A stretch of DNA of 64,000 nt from Bacteroidaceae bacterium (GTDB lineage: Bacteria; Bacteroidota; Bacteroidia; Bacteroidales; Bacteroidaceae), in the NCBI GenBank assembly GCA_017617335.1, contig JAFZWK010000067.1:19236-83235 (forward strand), read 5' to 3'. The translations under genes were made by a program, and so were the position numbers. Below, one piece after another: positions 1-8,262 of the stretch; the stretch's first letter is position 1, and the number at the start of each line of letters is the position of its first letter. A model generated the notes under the pieces. That model ran no database searches. It saw nothing but the letters and a program-made list of their open reading frames with translations, and had not been told where the DNA came from.

Positions 1-2403
1 AGTGGAGCCTCGCAGGGCAACGCTACCGCCCAGGATGGCGCTCTCCAAGAGGTTCATCACGTAGATGGCTTCGTCCCTTACTGCCTTGTCGTTCAGCTGG
101 CGGTTCTCGATGATGTACTTGTAGGAACCATTGTTGTAGGTCTCGCCTGGTTCGATATACTCGTCGAGATACTTCTCCAGGAATTCACGGCTGGGGCCTG
201 TGAAGTCTGTGTAGGTACTCAGGTAGTCTGTGACGTAGTCGATGCTGTCCTGATAGGCTGCGTAGGATTCGGCTGATGAGGCGATGCTCGTCTGGAGCGA
301 GGTCAGCTCTGAATAGAGACTGTACATCGTGGTGATGGAAGTCGTTTTGCGCAGCTGTCCCAATGCTTCAGCGTAGCGGTCAGTCAGCGACTTCAGGGCT
401 ACCACGTCATAGTCGAACTCAGATGCCAAGGCATATAATTCGCTTCGCAAGCTCAGGAAGTTGCTTTGGTTGCCGAAACTCAGTTCGCCCATCTGCTGGA
501 GTCCGCCGCCCGATGCGGTGATTACCACCTTGAAGTACTGGTATTCCGTGGTGACGGTGGTCGAGGTGTAGAAGTAGGCAGCCACCTTGTTGGCAGCAGG
601 CAGCTGATCGGTTCCGATGTTCACCTTCTCGTCTATCAGTACCCATCCGTCGGCATCCTTGGTGGCTTCCTCGTCGCTGGCGAAGTTTCCTCCGTAGATG
701 TACCAGGTCTTCCAGTTGCGGTCAGGGCTGTTGCCTGTATCGTTACCTGTGAACAGACGATAGTAAGAGGGTTTGATGGGGTCGCTTGCCTTGAAGACGA
801 TCCACCAGCCGTTGTCGTAGCCTTCATGGCCCGTGTTTGCACACCACTTGGTGTCGTCGTCGCCGTCCACCAGACTCTCGTAACCCTCGGCCTGGTTGAA
901 GCCCATCACACCGCTCAGAGGCTCATACGTCACGTCGATGCCTGTGTCGCTTCCTGTGGAGTAGAGCTCAAGCAGCTCGAGAAGGAAGTTCGTCTCAGCG
1001 TCTATCTCGGATGAACCCAGTGAGTGATTCTCCCAGATGTAGGGATAAGAGCCGTTGGGGAAGTTGCCGTTGGGCTCAATGGTGTTGTTCACGTAGTCGT
1101 TGATGGTAGCTTGGCCGGCTGAAGCAATCTTGCCTGCTTCCAGCTCGCTCTTGGCAAAGTTAACCGTGCTCTGGTAGCTTGCGTATGCACCTGCACTTGC
1201 GCCTATCTTGCTCTGGAGATCGAGCATCTCAAAACGCAGGGTAATCAGTTCTTCGATGTCGTTGATGCTCTTCATCGCCTCCAACTTGGCCTGATAGCTG
1301 TCAAGTAAGGCTTTTTCTGCCACTACATTTGTGTCGTATCCGCTCATTTCGTGGAGGAAGGTAGAACGTACCTGAGAGAACTGGGATTGCTGGCCGAATA
1401 CCAACTCTCCCATCTGGATCAGTGTGCCGCTGTAGGCCTCGTCGATCTCCACCTTGTAATACTGATAGGGCGTAGTGTTTTTTTCCGATAGGCCAAAGTA
1501 GAACTCTGTGTAGTTGGCTGCGCCCAAGCGGTCCTGTCCCACGTTCTCCTTCATGTCTATCAGCGCCCATCCTTGTGCATCGCGCGTAGCCTGGTCTTCG
1601 CTCTCGAAGTTGGCACCGTAGATGCGCCACGTCTTCCAGTTACGGCCAGGATTGCCCTGCGTGTCGTTTCCTGTCATCAGGCTGTAGTAGGCAGGTACCA
1701 GTTCCTTGTTGGCCTTGAAGACGATCCACCAGCCGTTGTCGTAGCCTTCGTGAGTGTTGTTCGAGCACCATTTCGTGTTGCCGTTTCCGTCCACCAGGCT
1801 GGGGAAGCTCTCATTGTCGTTGAAACCCTTCACACCACTCAGGGCCGTGTAGGTGATGTTGGTGTTCTCGCCGAACATGAACTCGCTCATCTGGATAGTG
1901 GTTCCGTCGGATGCCTCTTCCACCTTGATCATGAAGTACTGGAAAGCAGTACTGTTGTCCTCGGTGAATTCGAATGTGGCCGAAACCAAGTCTCCCGCAG
2001 GCAACTGATCGTTTGTCACCTCGGTATGATGGTCTATCAGGACCCATGCCTCAGACCCTTCAACGGCCTCGTCGTCACTCGCGAAGTTCGCACCATAGAT
2101 GTCCCAGCTGCGCCAGTTTCTTCCAGGGAACCTCGACGTGTCACCACCCGTGATCAGGGTGTACACGCTGGGCACCAACGCTTCGTCGGATTTGAAGATG
2201 ATGGTAGCGGGAGCATCCGTCAACCACTTGGTTGCCGTACGTCCATCCACCAGGCACTGATAGCCCTCGAAACCCGTTCCGCCGGTTCCCGTCATGGCTG
2301 TCAGACCAACTCCCCATGCACTCTGTCCCACCACGCACATCAGCGCTGTCAGGACAAGTGTCAGCAGGAAGTGATTCCTTTTCGCAGATAATCTTTTCTC
2401 CAT
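1..2403 (-). CDS. Secreted protein with repeated F5/8 type C (discoidin)-like domains, C-terminus outside window
   Basis: The frame stays open from an ATG at 2403 to the window edge (801 codons, no stop), so only the N-terminal part is seen. It starts with a basic n-region and a hydrophobic stretch ending near a VVGQSAWG cleavage region, a signal peptide. At least three related modules follow (about residues 30-160, 165-315 and 485-640). Each has the pattern of a LVDG-x-TKW motif, a GRNWK-W-IYGANF motif and an end such as QMGELVFG, which fits galactose-binding/discoidin-like folds. Modules 2 and 3 are followed by helical spacers of about 120 residues. Probably an exported glycan- or surface-binding protein, or the N-terminal part of a large enzyme whose catalytic domain lies beyond position 1. 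The reading is secure; the function is inferred from the fold pattern only. Confidence 0.8.
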   Translation of the reverse strand, partial: MEKRLSAKRNHFLLTLVLTALMCVVGQSAWGVGLTAMTGTGGTGFEGYQCLVDGRTATKWLTDAPATIIFKSDEALVPSVYTLITGGDTSRFPGRNWRSWDIYGANFASDDEAVEGSEAWVLIDHHTEVTNDQLPAGDLVSATFEFTEDNSTAFQYFMIKVEEASDGTTIQMSEFMFGENTNITYTALSGVKGFNDNESFPSLVDGNGNTKWCSNNTHEGYDNGWWIVFKANKELVPAYYSLMTGNDTQGNPGRNWKTWRIYGANFESEDQATRDAQGWALIDMKENVGQDRLGAANYTEFYFGLSEKNTTPYQYYKVEIDEAYSGTLIQMGELVFGQQSQFSQVRSTFLHEMSGYDTNVVAEKALLDSYQAKLEAMKSINDIEELITLRFEMLDLQSKIGASAGAYASYQSTVNFAKSELEAGKIASAGQATINDYVNNTIEPNGNFPNGSYPYIWENHSLGSSEIDAETNFLLELLELYSTGSDTGIDVTYEPLSGVMGFNQAEGYESLVDGDDDTKWCANTGHEGYDNGWWIVFKASDPIKPSYYRLFTGNDTGNSPDRNWKTWYIYGGNFASDEEATKDADGWVLIDEKVNIGTDQLPAANKVAAYFYTSTTVTTEYQYFKVVITASGGGLQQMGELSFGNQSNFLSLRSELYALASEFDYDVVALKSLTDRYAEALGQLRKTTSITTMYSLYSELTSLQTSIASSAESYAAYQDSIDYVTDYLSTYTDFTGPSREFLEKYLDEYIEPGETYNNGSYKYIIENRQLNDKAVRDEAIYVMNLLESAILGGSVALRGST

Positions 2404-2469
2404 AAATAATTAGAATTAGTTGTTGGTAATTTGTATGTAATGTTTCTCTGTTTATCGCATTTTTCTGCA

Positions 2470-2501
2470 CAAAGGTACGAAAAAGTTTCGAGAAATCCAA
2501 A
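2470..2501 (-). promoter_or_regulatory. Bacteroidetes-type promoter of the discoidin-repeat gene
   Basis: Read on the minus strand there is TTTG (2498-2501), a 20-bp spacer and TACCTTTG (2470-2477). This matches the -33/-7 form used by the Bacteroidetes primary sigma factor. It lies 67 bp upstream of the ATG at 2403. Confidence 0.75.
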
Positions 2502-2708
2502 TTTTCGCATGGATATTTTTAAAATAAGGGGAAAGGATGGAAACAAAGGTCTCCTGAGTTCTCGTGTTGTGAAAAATCCATACAACCAGCCACGATGATG
2601 ACACTATGAGACAACGAATCTTGCCCGTTACATGGCAATGTAACGCATTACATACAGGGAATCTGAAAGGTATCTATTTGATAAATAGTGTGTTATGAAA
2701 ATAATTCC

Positions 2709-2900
2709 GTTACACTGTTACACTGTTACACTGTTACATTCCGATTTTTTATTTTCCGTTACGTAGGAAGTGACTTTAAGTTTTATATTATATATTATAT
2801 AAATACATTTATATAATATATAATATAAAGATAAATGTCCACATTCTTCTTCCGATTCGATTTTAGCAAATGTAACAGTGTAACAGTGTAACAGTGTAAC
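2709..2900. repeat. Inverted tandem-repeat structure with 21-bp perfect AT hairpin
   Basis: The left arm holds three copies of the 8-mer GTTACACT plus a partial copy (2709-2738). The right arm (2871-2900) is the inverted counterpart, with repeated TGTAACAG. Between them is a perfect AT-only inverted repeat: 21-bp arms at 2783-2803 and 2808-2828 around a TACA loop. No gene lies inside. The same architecture with a different repeat unit occurs at 23331, 41739 and 63385. Confidence 0.9.
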
Positions 2901-3011
2901 TCTGTCAATGGCAATACGACAAGAGCAGTAGCAGTAAAATTAATCTCTCTTTTCTTTACACTTTTTACTCAATCATTTAACAATATTTCACGCGCGCACG
3001 GCCATATTTCA

Positions 3012-3043
3012 TTTGGTAATCTCGATTATTTTTCGTATCTTTG
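3012..3043 (+). promoter_or_regulatory. Orphan forward promoter, no gene downstream on its strand
   Basis: TTTG (3012-3015), a 20-bp spacer and TATCTTTG (3036-3043) form a textbook Bacteroidetes promoter facing right. The next features on the right are a 22-bp-period repeat array and the 3' end of a minus-strand TonB receptor gene (stop at 3183). A short hairpin (TGTCCC/GGGACA) lies at about 3118-3136. Either a small RNA or antisense transcript starts here, or the site is a leftover. Confidence 0.5.
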
Positions 3044-3065
3044 CAACGTGAAGGAATGAGGAAAT

Positions 3066-3119
3066 CGACACGACGGAAATCCGGAGCCGACACGCTGAAA
3101 TCCCGATTCTGACACGTTG
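3066..3119. repeat. 22-bp-period array of degenerate CAACACGTTG-like cores (3 units)
   Basis: Cores begin at 3066 (CGACACGACG), 3088 (CGACACGCTG) and 3110 (TGACACGTTG), exactly 22 bp apart. This is the most degenerate member of a family also found at 13142, 23778, 28338, 38718 and 63666. Confidence 0.6.
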
Positions 3120-3182
3120 TCCCAGGTGCAGGGACAGGAGAGAGAATTGACTTGGTGTGTATGTGTTTGCAGCTGTTGCCGC

Positions 3183-5651
3183 TCAGAAGCGGATGCTCAG
3201 GTCAGCGCCCACTTGCAGGGGTCGGCCGCGCTGGGCAAAGTAGAGCTGACGGCCTGTGGCGTTGCTGTCGAAGGCGAAGGTGTTGTAACGTGTGTTGGCG
3301 AGGTTGCGGCCCCAGAGCAGAAGGGAGACATCGTGGGCAAAGTCGAGGCGCAGATGGGCGCCTGGGGTGGCGTAGAAGGGCTGGGAGTAGGTCTCCGTCT
3401 CGTCCCAGTAAATTTGGCCCTGGGCAGTAAGGTCGGCACCAACGGTGAGGGCTTGCAGGGCCGACAGGTTGACAGGGATGCGGTAATCGGCACGAAGGGC
3501 CAGCGTGTGGGCGGGCACGAAGGGAACGGCATTGCCTTCGTAGGAGACTGCCTTGCCGTCGATGGTGTCGTCGAATCGCTTGAAGGCAGCGTGGGTGAAG
3601 CCGTAGGACAGGTGATAGGAGAGGCGGTCATCGTGGGCAAAACCGTGCAGGGCAAGCTCGAGTCCACAGCTGCGGCTCTGGGCAGCATTGACGGTGAGCC
3701 GACCGTATCCGTAGTTGTTGGCAAAGCGGGCAACCTGCTGGTTGTGAACCTCCATGTAGAAGAGGGCTGCATCGAACTGGAGGCGATGCTGGAAGAGGTT
3801 GAGGTGAGTACCCAGTTCGTAGTTCCACGAGGTTTCGGGCTTGTAGCTGATGGCGTCGCGAATCTGCCCGTATCCCTGAGCGTCGTGCTCTACATTCAGA
3901 TCTGCACGGGCCGATTGGGCGTAGCGGCGCAGTTCGGGTTGCAGGATGTCGCTGAAGGACTGGATGTTGTAGCCGCCAGCACGATAGCCCTTGCTGAACG
4001 TGGCGTAGAGGACTCCGTTGTCGAGCTTGTAACGCAGGGCAGCCTTGGGCAGAAGCTGATGGAAGAATTGGTCGTCGGAGTGGCGGAGAATATCGGAAAC
4101 CATCGCGTCGACATGAACGCCCAGCACACTCTCGACGATGTGTGCCTCGGCACCTGTATGGTAATCGATGGCAACGTGGCTGAGGTCGTAGCGCAAGCCA
4201 AGCGTGGCGGTGAGGCGTTGGGTAAGGTCGTAGTTGCTTTCGTGGAAGAGGCCGAGGTTCTGTTGTGGGGTGGAGAACAGGCCGAAGATGGGCTGGTTGA
4301 TATCCATGCGGATGTGGCAGCCTCCACGTGCCTCGATGTCGGCAATGGTCTCGGCATCAGCCTGGGTGAGAGCGTCTTCGCGCGACATGCCTTGTTCCAT
4401 CAGTTCCAACATGCGTCGCCCTGACATGGCGTTGAGCATCCCGTTGTAGGCGTAGTCCTGAATGGTCTGCGAGAGATAGTCGTTCATGGCTGGACGGAAG
4501 ATGACAGGCGCATTCACTCGATGCCAGAGGGCTGACACGAAGGCTCCCGTTGCCCATTGCCAACGCCCTTGTCCTTCGTCGCGGTTCTTCAGCGTTATCT
4601 CCTCGGTCAAGGCACGCTGGCGCTGGTGCTGGCTCATGCGCATGAGGTCAGCCTGAGTGTAGTCGATGTCCATGTGCATGTGGTCGCGCAGGTATTGGAA
4701 GCTGGTGGCTGAGGTAAGCGTGAAGTTGGGAGCCAGCCATTGCGTGGTGAGCCCTGTGGTGAGAAGGTGGCGCTGGTAGTCGCTTTCATAATCGGTGGTC
4801 GGCAAGTCAGCTCGTCCGCTTTCGAGGTTGAGCTGTCCGTAGGGGAATCCTTTCTGGTCAACCCATTGGTAGTCTGCCGTAAGGTCGAAGGAAAGAACAC
4901 GTGAGGGAAGATAAACGGTGCGGAATCGGCCTCCAGCCTCATTGCTGAGATCAGCCTGACGGCCTGTCGTCTGGTTCTTCCAGAAACCATTCTGCCCATT
5001 GTAGAACGAGGCTACAGACAGGGCAAAGCGTTCGCTGAATCGGTGGGAATGACTTGCTTCGGCCTGACGATGACCATAAGTGCCCCCACAGACGCGAAGG
5101 TCGGTACCCTGATGGTTCATGGGATTGCGCGAATAAAGTCGGAGCAGTCCACCCTCTGAGTTCATGCCATAAAGAGTGCCTTGCGGACCTCGCAACACAT
5201 CAACACGTTCCAACCCATAGGTATGAAAATTGTACATGCTCTTCGTCATCAGTGGGATGCCGTCGACATACATGCCCAGGGCTGAGCTTCCTTCTTTGGA
5301 GCCGATACCGCGAATATAGGCTGACGAAGTGTAGCGCGATCCGTAATCAGGCATCGAAAACGTAGGGACGTAGAGACTGATTTGCCGCACATCGTGGAGT
5401 CCCAATCCCTGCAGGTCGGCAGCCGAGAACATGGTGCTGCTCAGGGCTTGTGTGCGCAGTCGTCCGCTCTCCTTGGGTTGAGTCACAACAACGATCTCGT
5501 CGAGGTCAACAACACGTGAGCTGTCAGCCTTCTCCTCTTCCGTGAGGGAAAGAGAGACAGGATCAATCGAGGATAAAGTGCTTTCAGCACGAAGGCCTGT
5601 TAGAACCATCGTGCTGAGCAATCCAACAATCAATCCCTTTGCAGTAAGCAT
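3183..5651 (-). CDS. TonB-dependent outer-membrane receptor
   Basis: Full-length 822-aa receptor with an N-terminal signal peptide. A TonB-box-like stretch (DEIVVVTQ, about residue 51) comes next, then a plug domain with the VLRGPQGTLYG motif near residue 155, then a long beta-barrel region ending in a terminal phenylalanine (LSIRF), as outer-membrane barrels do. It has no N-terminal carboxypeptidase-like domain, so it resembles siderophore/iron-complex receptors more than SusC proteins. The upstream lipoprotein gene ends 3 bp before its ATG, so the two are probably co-transcribed and may form a receptor-lipoprotein pair. The substrate cannot be told from sequence. A long open frame on the opposite strand (3117-4424) is a shadow of this gene. 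Confidence 0.9.
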   Translation of the reverse strand: MLTAKGLIVGLLSTMVLTGLRAESTLSSIDPVSLSLTEEEKADSSRVVDLDEIVVVTQPKESGRLRTQALSSTMFSAADLQGLGLHDVRQISLYVPTFSMPDYGSRYTSSAYIRGIGSKEGSSALGMYVDGIPLMTKSMYNFHTYGLERVDVLRGPQGTLYGMNSEGGLLRLYSRNPMNHQGTDLRVCGGTYGHRQAEASHSHRFSERFALSVASFYNGQNGFWKNQTTGRQADLSNEAGGRFRTVYLPSRVLSFDLTADYQWVDQKGFPYGQLNLESGRADLPTTDYESDYQRHLLTTGLTTQWLAPNFTLTSATSFQYLRDHMHMDIDYTQADLMRMSQHQRQRALTEEITLKNRDEGQGRWQWATGAFVSALWHRVNAPVIFRPAMNDYLSQTIQDYAYNGMLNAMSGRRMLELMEQGMSREDALTQADAETIADIEARGGCHIRMDINQPIFGLFSTPQQNLGLFHESNYDLTQRLTATLGLRYDLSHVAIDYHTGAEAHIVESVLGVHVDAMVSDILRHSDDQFFHQLLPKAALRYKLDNGVLYATFSKGYRAGGYNIQSFSDILQPELRRYAQSARADLNVEHDAQGYGQIRDAISYKPETSWNYELGTHLNLFQHRLQFDAALFYMEVHNQQVARFANNYGYGRLTVNAAQSRSCGLELALHGFAHDDRLSYHLSYGFTHAAFKRFDDTIDGKAVSYEGNAVPFVPAHTLALRADYRIPVNLSALQALTVGADLTAQGQIYWDETETYSQPFYATPGAHLRLDFAHDVSLLLWGRNLANTRYNTFAFDSNATGRQLYFAQRGRPLQVGADLSIRF

Positions 5652-5654
5652 CGC

Positions 5655-6179
5655 TTATTCTTCGGCTGGGGGATTTCCTGTCTGGAATGTGAAGATCATC
5701 TCGCCGTGGGCGCCTGCTGTTGTCATGTTGGCAATAATGACGGCCGTCATCTGCTTCTTGTCAGCGCTGATGGCAGCATGGGACAGCTTGCAGCCGAACT
5801 CCTGCGTCGTGTTGTCGCGCGGATTATTCATCACGAACGAGCCATCTCCTTCCTGCAGGATGTACCCTTCGCCGGATTCTATCTTGGTGGCCTTGATGCC
5901 TGTGATGGTGGCTGTGCCCCAAGTGTTGTTCTTGAAAGTGGCAATCAGCATGCCTTCATCGGATAAGGCCAGGGTGAACGTGTCGCCCTCATAGTTTTTG
6001 TTGATGAAGTTGGTGGTCAGGTGAGTCCAGCCGGTGTATGTGCCCACTACTTCCTTGTAGACTTTTTGTCCTTCGCCCTTGTCTTGGGGGTCCAGTTCGT
6101 CGTCATCGCCGCAGGCGGTAATCAGGGATGTGCCCAAGAGAAGGGCAGCGATAAGGGGGAAAATACGGAACAATTTCAT
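5655..6179 (-). CDS. Small lipoprotein, possibly calycin-like, paired with TonB receptor
   Basis: A 174-aa product when started at the ATG at 6179, which gives MKLFRIF followed by a hydrophobic segment and the lipobox SLITAC. An in-frame start 60 bp upstream would sit almost on the promoter. The mature part begins with an acidic GDDDELD stretch, typical of Bacteroidetes surface-export signals. It continues as a mostly beta protein with a GTYTGW motif and repeated short strands, compatible with the calycin-like lipoproteins of Bacteroidetes (PF13944-type; unverified). It is the first gene of a two-gene operon with the TonB receptor, so a role in capturing that receptor's ligand at the surface is a reasonable inference. 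Confidence 0.75.
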   Translation of the reverse strand: MKLFRIFPLIAALLLGTSLITACGDDDELDPQDKGEGQKVYKEVVGTYTGWTHLTTNFINKNYEGDTFTLALSDEGMLIATFKNNTWGTATITGIKATKIESGEGYILQEGDGSFVMNNPRDNTTQEFGCKLSHAAISADKKQMTAVIIANMTTAGAHGEMIFTFQTGNPPAEE

Positions 6180-6208
6180 ATACTTTACTTGTTTGGGGTT
6201 TGTGGGTG

Positions 6209-6216
6209 CAAAGATA
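6209..6216 (-). promoter_or_regulatory. -7 element for lipoprotein/TonB receptor operon
   Basis: TATCTTTG on the minus strand, 30 bp upstream of the chosen ATG at 6179. A weaker TTG lies about 20 bp further upstream. Confidence 0.6.
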
Positions 6217-6286
6217 ATGAGGATTGCCCACATGAACAATCCTCATTTGTTATGATTTTAAGAGAAAAGAGGGGGAGGAGTTCTAT

Positions 6287-8065
6287 TTAGCTTTGCTTCC
6301 TTTCAATGTAAGCAATGACTTCGCCCTTGCGAACGTGTTGACCTTGTCCCACCATGATGTCCACAAGTCTGCCACCTAAGCAGGCAGGGATATCGATCAT
6401 CTGGCCCAGATTGTTCTGCACGTAGCAGAAGTGGCTTGCGTCAGCGTATTCCTTGCCAATGGCAGGAGCAATGCTTGTAGCAACTTCGTCACCACCGTTG
6501 ACCTCGTAGAGAACGGTACCGTCTTCAGGAGCGACGATGGGATCGGCCTTGGCGTGCTTGAAGGCAGCTATGTCAGCCAGACTGATGCCTTTCTTTTGAA
6601 GCTTCTTGTCCTTGGCAGCCTGCAGGTCTTTGTTGAACTGCTCCTTGGCCATTCCATTCTTGAAGTTTCGATACTGGGTCTCATGCATGGCAAACTCGAA
6701 AAGTTCCTCGTCGTCTTCTCCACGCTCCCATCCCTTCTCTTCCATTTCTTTGATGAAGCGTGGCAGGTCATCAGGATAGTAGCTCTGGGGATCGGCATCC
6801 GTGAACTCGAAGCCTTTCTCCTTGGCAAGCGCAATCAGCTCAGGAGCGACCTCGCCAGGCAGCTTGCCGCTCTTGCCCAGAATCATGCCCCAAATGGACT
6901 CGTCCATCATGCTATAGCGAGGTTTGTGCATAGATTCCGTAAAGAGATTCATCAGGGCGATGTTCTTGACGTATTGCGAGAAGGGAGTCACCAGTGGGGG
7001 ATAGCCGACACGTGGCCATACGTAAGCCACCTCGTTGAAGAGCTTCACGAGCAGGGCATCCTCGCTGTAGGGTTCCAGTCCGTCTTTCTGGCGATTGTTG
7101 TTGATGGCAGTCATCATACCAGCCAAATCGGCCATCATGCTGCCCATCATGCCTCCAGGCAGACCACATCCCAGGAGCAGGGACGACATGAGTTTGTTGG
7201 TGGGATTCATGAAGTAGCCCAGGAAGTCCTCGATAAACTCTTGAGTCAACTTGCGGGCTTCCATATAAGCATCCATATTGATGTCTGCCACCTTGAATCC
7301 ATAATGCTTGAGCATGCTTTGCACGGAGATGATGTCAGGGTGAACCTTACCCCAGGAGAGAGGTTCGATGGCGGTGTCGATGATGTCGGCTCCAGACTTG
7401 CATACCTCCAGAATGCTTGCCATCGAGAGACCAGGACCGCTGTGGCCATGATACTGGATGATGATGTCTGGGTGCTTGGCCTTGATCATTGCAACAAGCT
7501 TGCCCAGCATGGCAGGTTGACCTATACCAGCCATATCCTTGAGACAGATCTCAGGAGCGCCGGCCTCTATCAACTGGTCAGCGATGCCTGCATAATACTC
7601 AGCAGTATGGATGGGGGAGGTGGTGATACACAGAGTGGCTTGGGGTATCATGCCGCCCTCGAGGGCATACTTGATACTGGGTATGATATTGCGAACATCG
7701 TTCAGACCGCAGAAGATACGAGTGATGTCTACTCCTTGGGCGTGCTTTACCTTGTACATAAGCCGACGGACATCGGCTGGAACAGGAAACATGCGCAACG
7801 CGTTGAGTCCACGATCAAGCATGTGAGTCTGAATGCCTACCTCATTGAAGGGCTTGGTGAAGGCGCGGACTGCCTTGTTGGGGTTCTCTCCATAAAGCAG
7901 GTTGACTTGCTCGAAAGCTCCACCATTGGTCTCTACACGCGCGAAGCACCCCATGCGGATGATGGCAGGTGCCACACGGACAAGTTGATCGGCTCGAGGC
8001 TGAAACTTACCTGAGCTTTGCCACATGTCACGGTATACCAAACTGAATTTAATTTCTTTTCCCAT
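6287..8065 (-). CDS. Pyruvate/oxaloacetate carboxyltransferase-type subunit with degenerate biotinyl domain
   Basis: 592 aa from the ATG at 8065 (MGKEIKFSLVYRDMWQSSG, the usual family start; the longer frame would need a TTG). The N-terminal TIM-barrel carboxyltransferase domain has the expected CLKDMAGIG lysine motif and a YHGHSGPG metal-binding motif. A conserved PYC/OADA-type middle region follows. The family partners with biotin carboxylase or with a membrane decarboxylase to move carboxyl groups in C4-acid metabolism. The odd part is the C-terminus. Where relatives have the biotin-accepting EAMK tetrapeptide after a CYV strand, this protein reads CYVQNNLGQMIDI, with no lysine. The rest of the biotinyl fold (GQHVRKGEVIAYIE) is intact. 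The protein may use a separate biotin carrier or have lost biotinylation. Confidence 0.85.
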   Translation of the reverse strand: MGKEIKFSLVYRDMWQSSGKFQPRADQLVRVAPAIIRMGCFARVETNGGAFEQVNLLYGENPNKAVRAFTKPFNEVGIQTHMLDRGLNALRMFPVPADVRRLMYKVKHAQGVDITRIFCGLNDVRNIIPSIKYALEGGMIPQATLCITTSPIHTAEYYAGIADQLIEAGAPEICLKDMAGIGQPAMLGKLVAMIKAKHPDIIIQYHGHSGPGLSMASILEVCKSGADIIDTAIEPLSWGKVHPDIISVQSMLKHYGFKVADINMDAYMEARKLTQEFIEDFLGYFMNPTNKLMSSLLLGCGLPGGMMGSMMADLAGMMTAINNNRQKDGLEPYSEDALLVKLFNEVAYVWPRVGYPPLVTPFSQYVKNIALMNLFTESMHKPRYSMMDESIWGMILGKSGKLPGEVAPELIALAKEKGFEFTDADPQSYYPDDLPRFIKEMEEKGWERGEDDEELFEFAMHETQYRNFKNGMAKEQFNKDLQAAKDKKLQKKGISLADIAAFKHAKADPIVAPEDGTVLYEVNGGDEVATSIAPAIGKEYADASHFCYVQNNLGQMIDIPACLGGRLVDIMVGQGQHVRKGEVIAYIERKQS

Positions 8066-8123
8066 ATTTTTCTTAATAGAATTAAGAATCAATCAGATGA
8101 TTCCTTGTTATACAATCCTGATG

Positions 8124-8131
8124 CAAAAGTA
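8124..8131 (-). promoter_or_regulatory. -7 element for carboxyltransferase gene
   Basis: TACTTTTG on the minus strand, 58 bp upstream of the ATG at 8065. No clear -33 element is visible. Confidence 0.4.
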
Positions 8132-8262
8132 CGCAAAAAAAATGGTTTCGCGTAATGAATAGGCGAAAATATTAGTGATTTATGCTTATTTTCACCCAGA
8201 GAGTCTCGTATTGCTGATTAATGGGAGGATTTCCCTTTTGTAGGCAAGGCTGGAATGACAGG

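Noticed and set aside
3117-4424. 435-codon open frame on the plus strand
   Set aside because: It lies wholly antisense to a convincing TonB receptor gene and its translation is low-complexity Val/Gly/Ala-rich without any family motif.
6431-8014. 527-codon open frame on the plus strand
   Set aside because: It is antisense to the carboxyltransferase gene; the opposite strand has all the family motifs and this one none.
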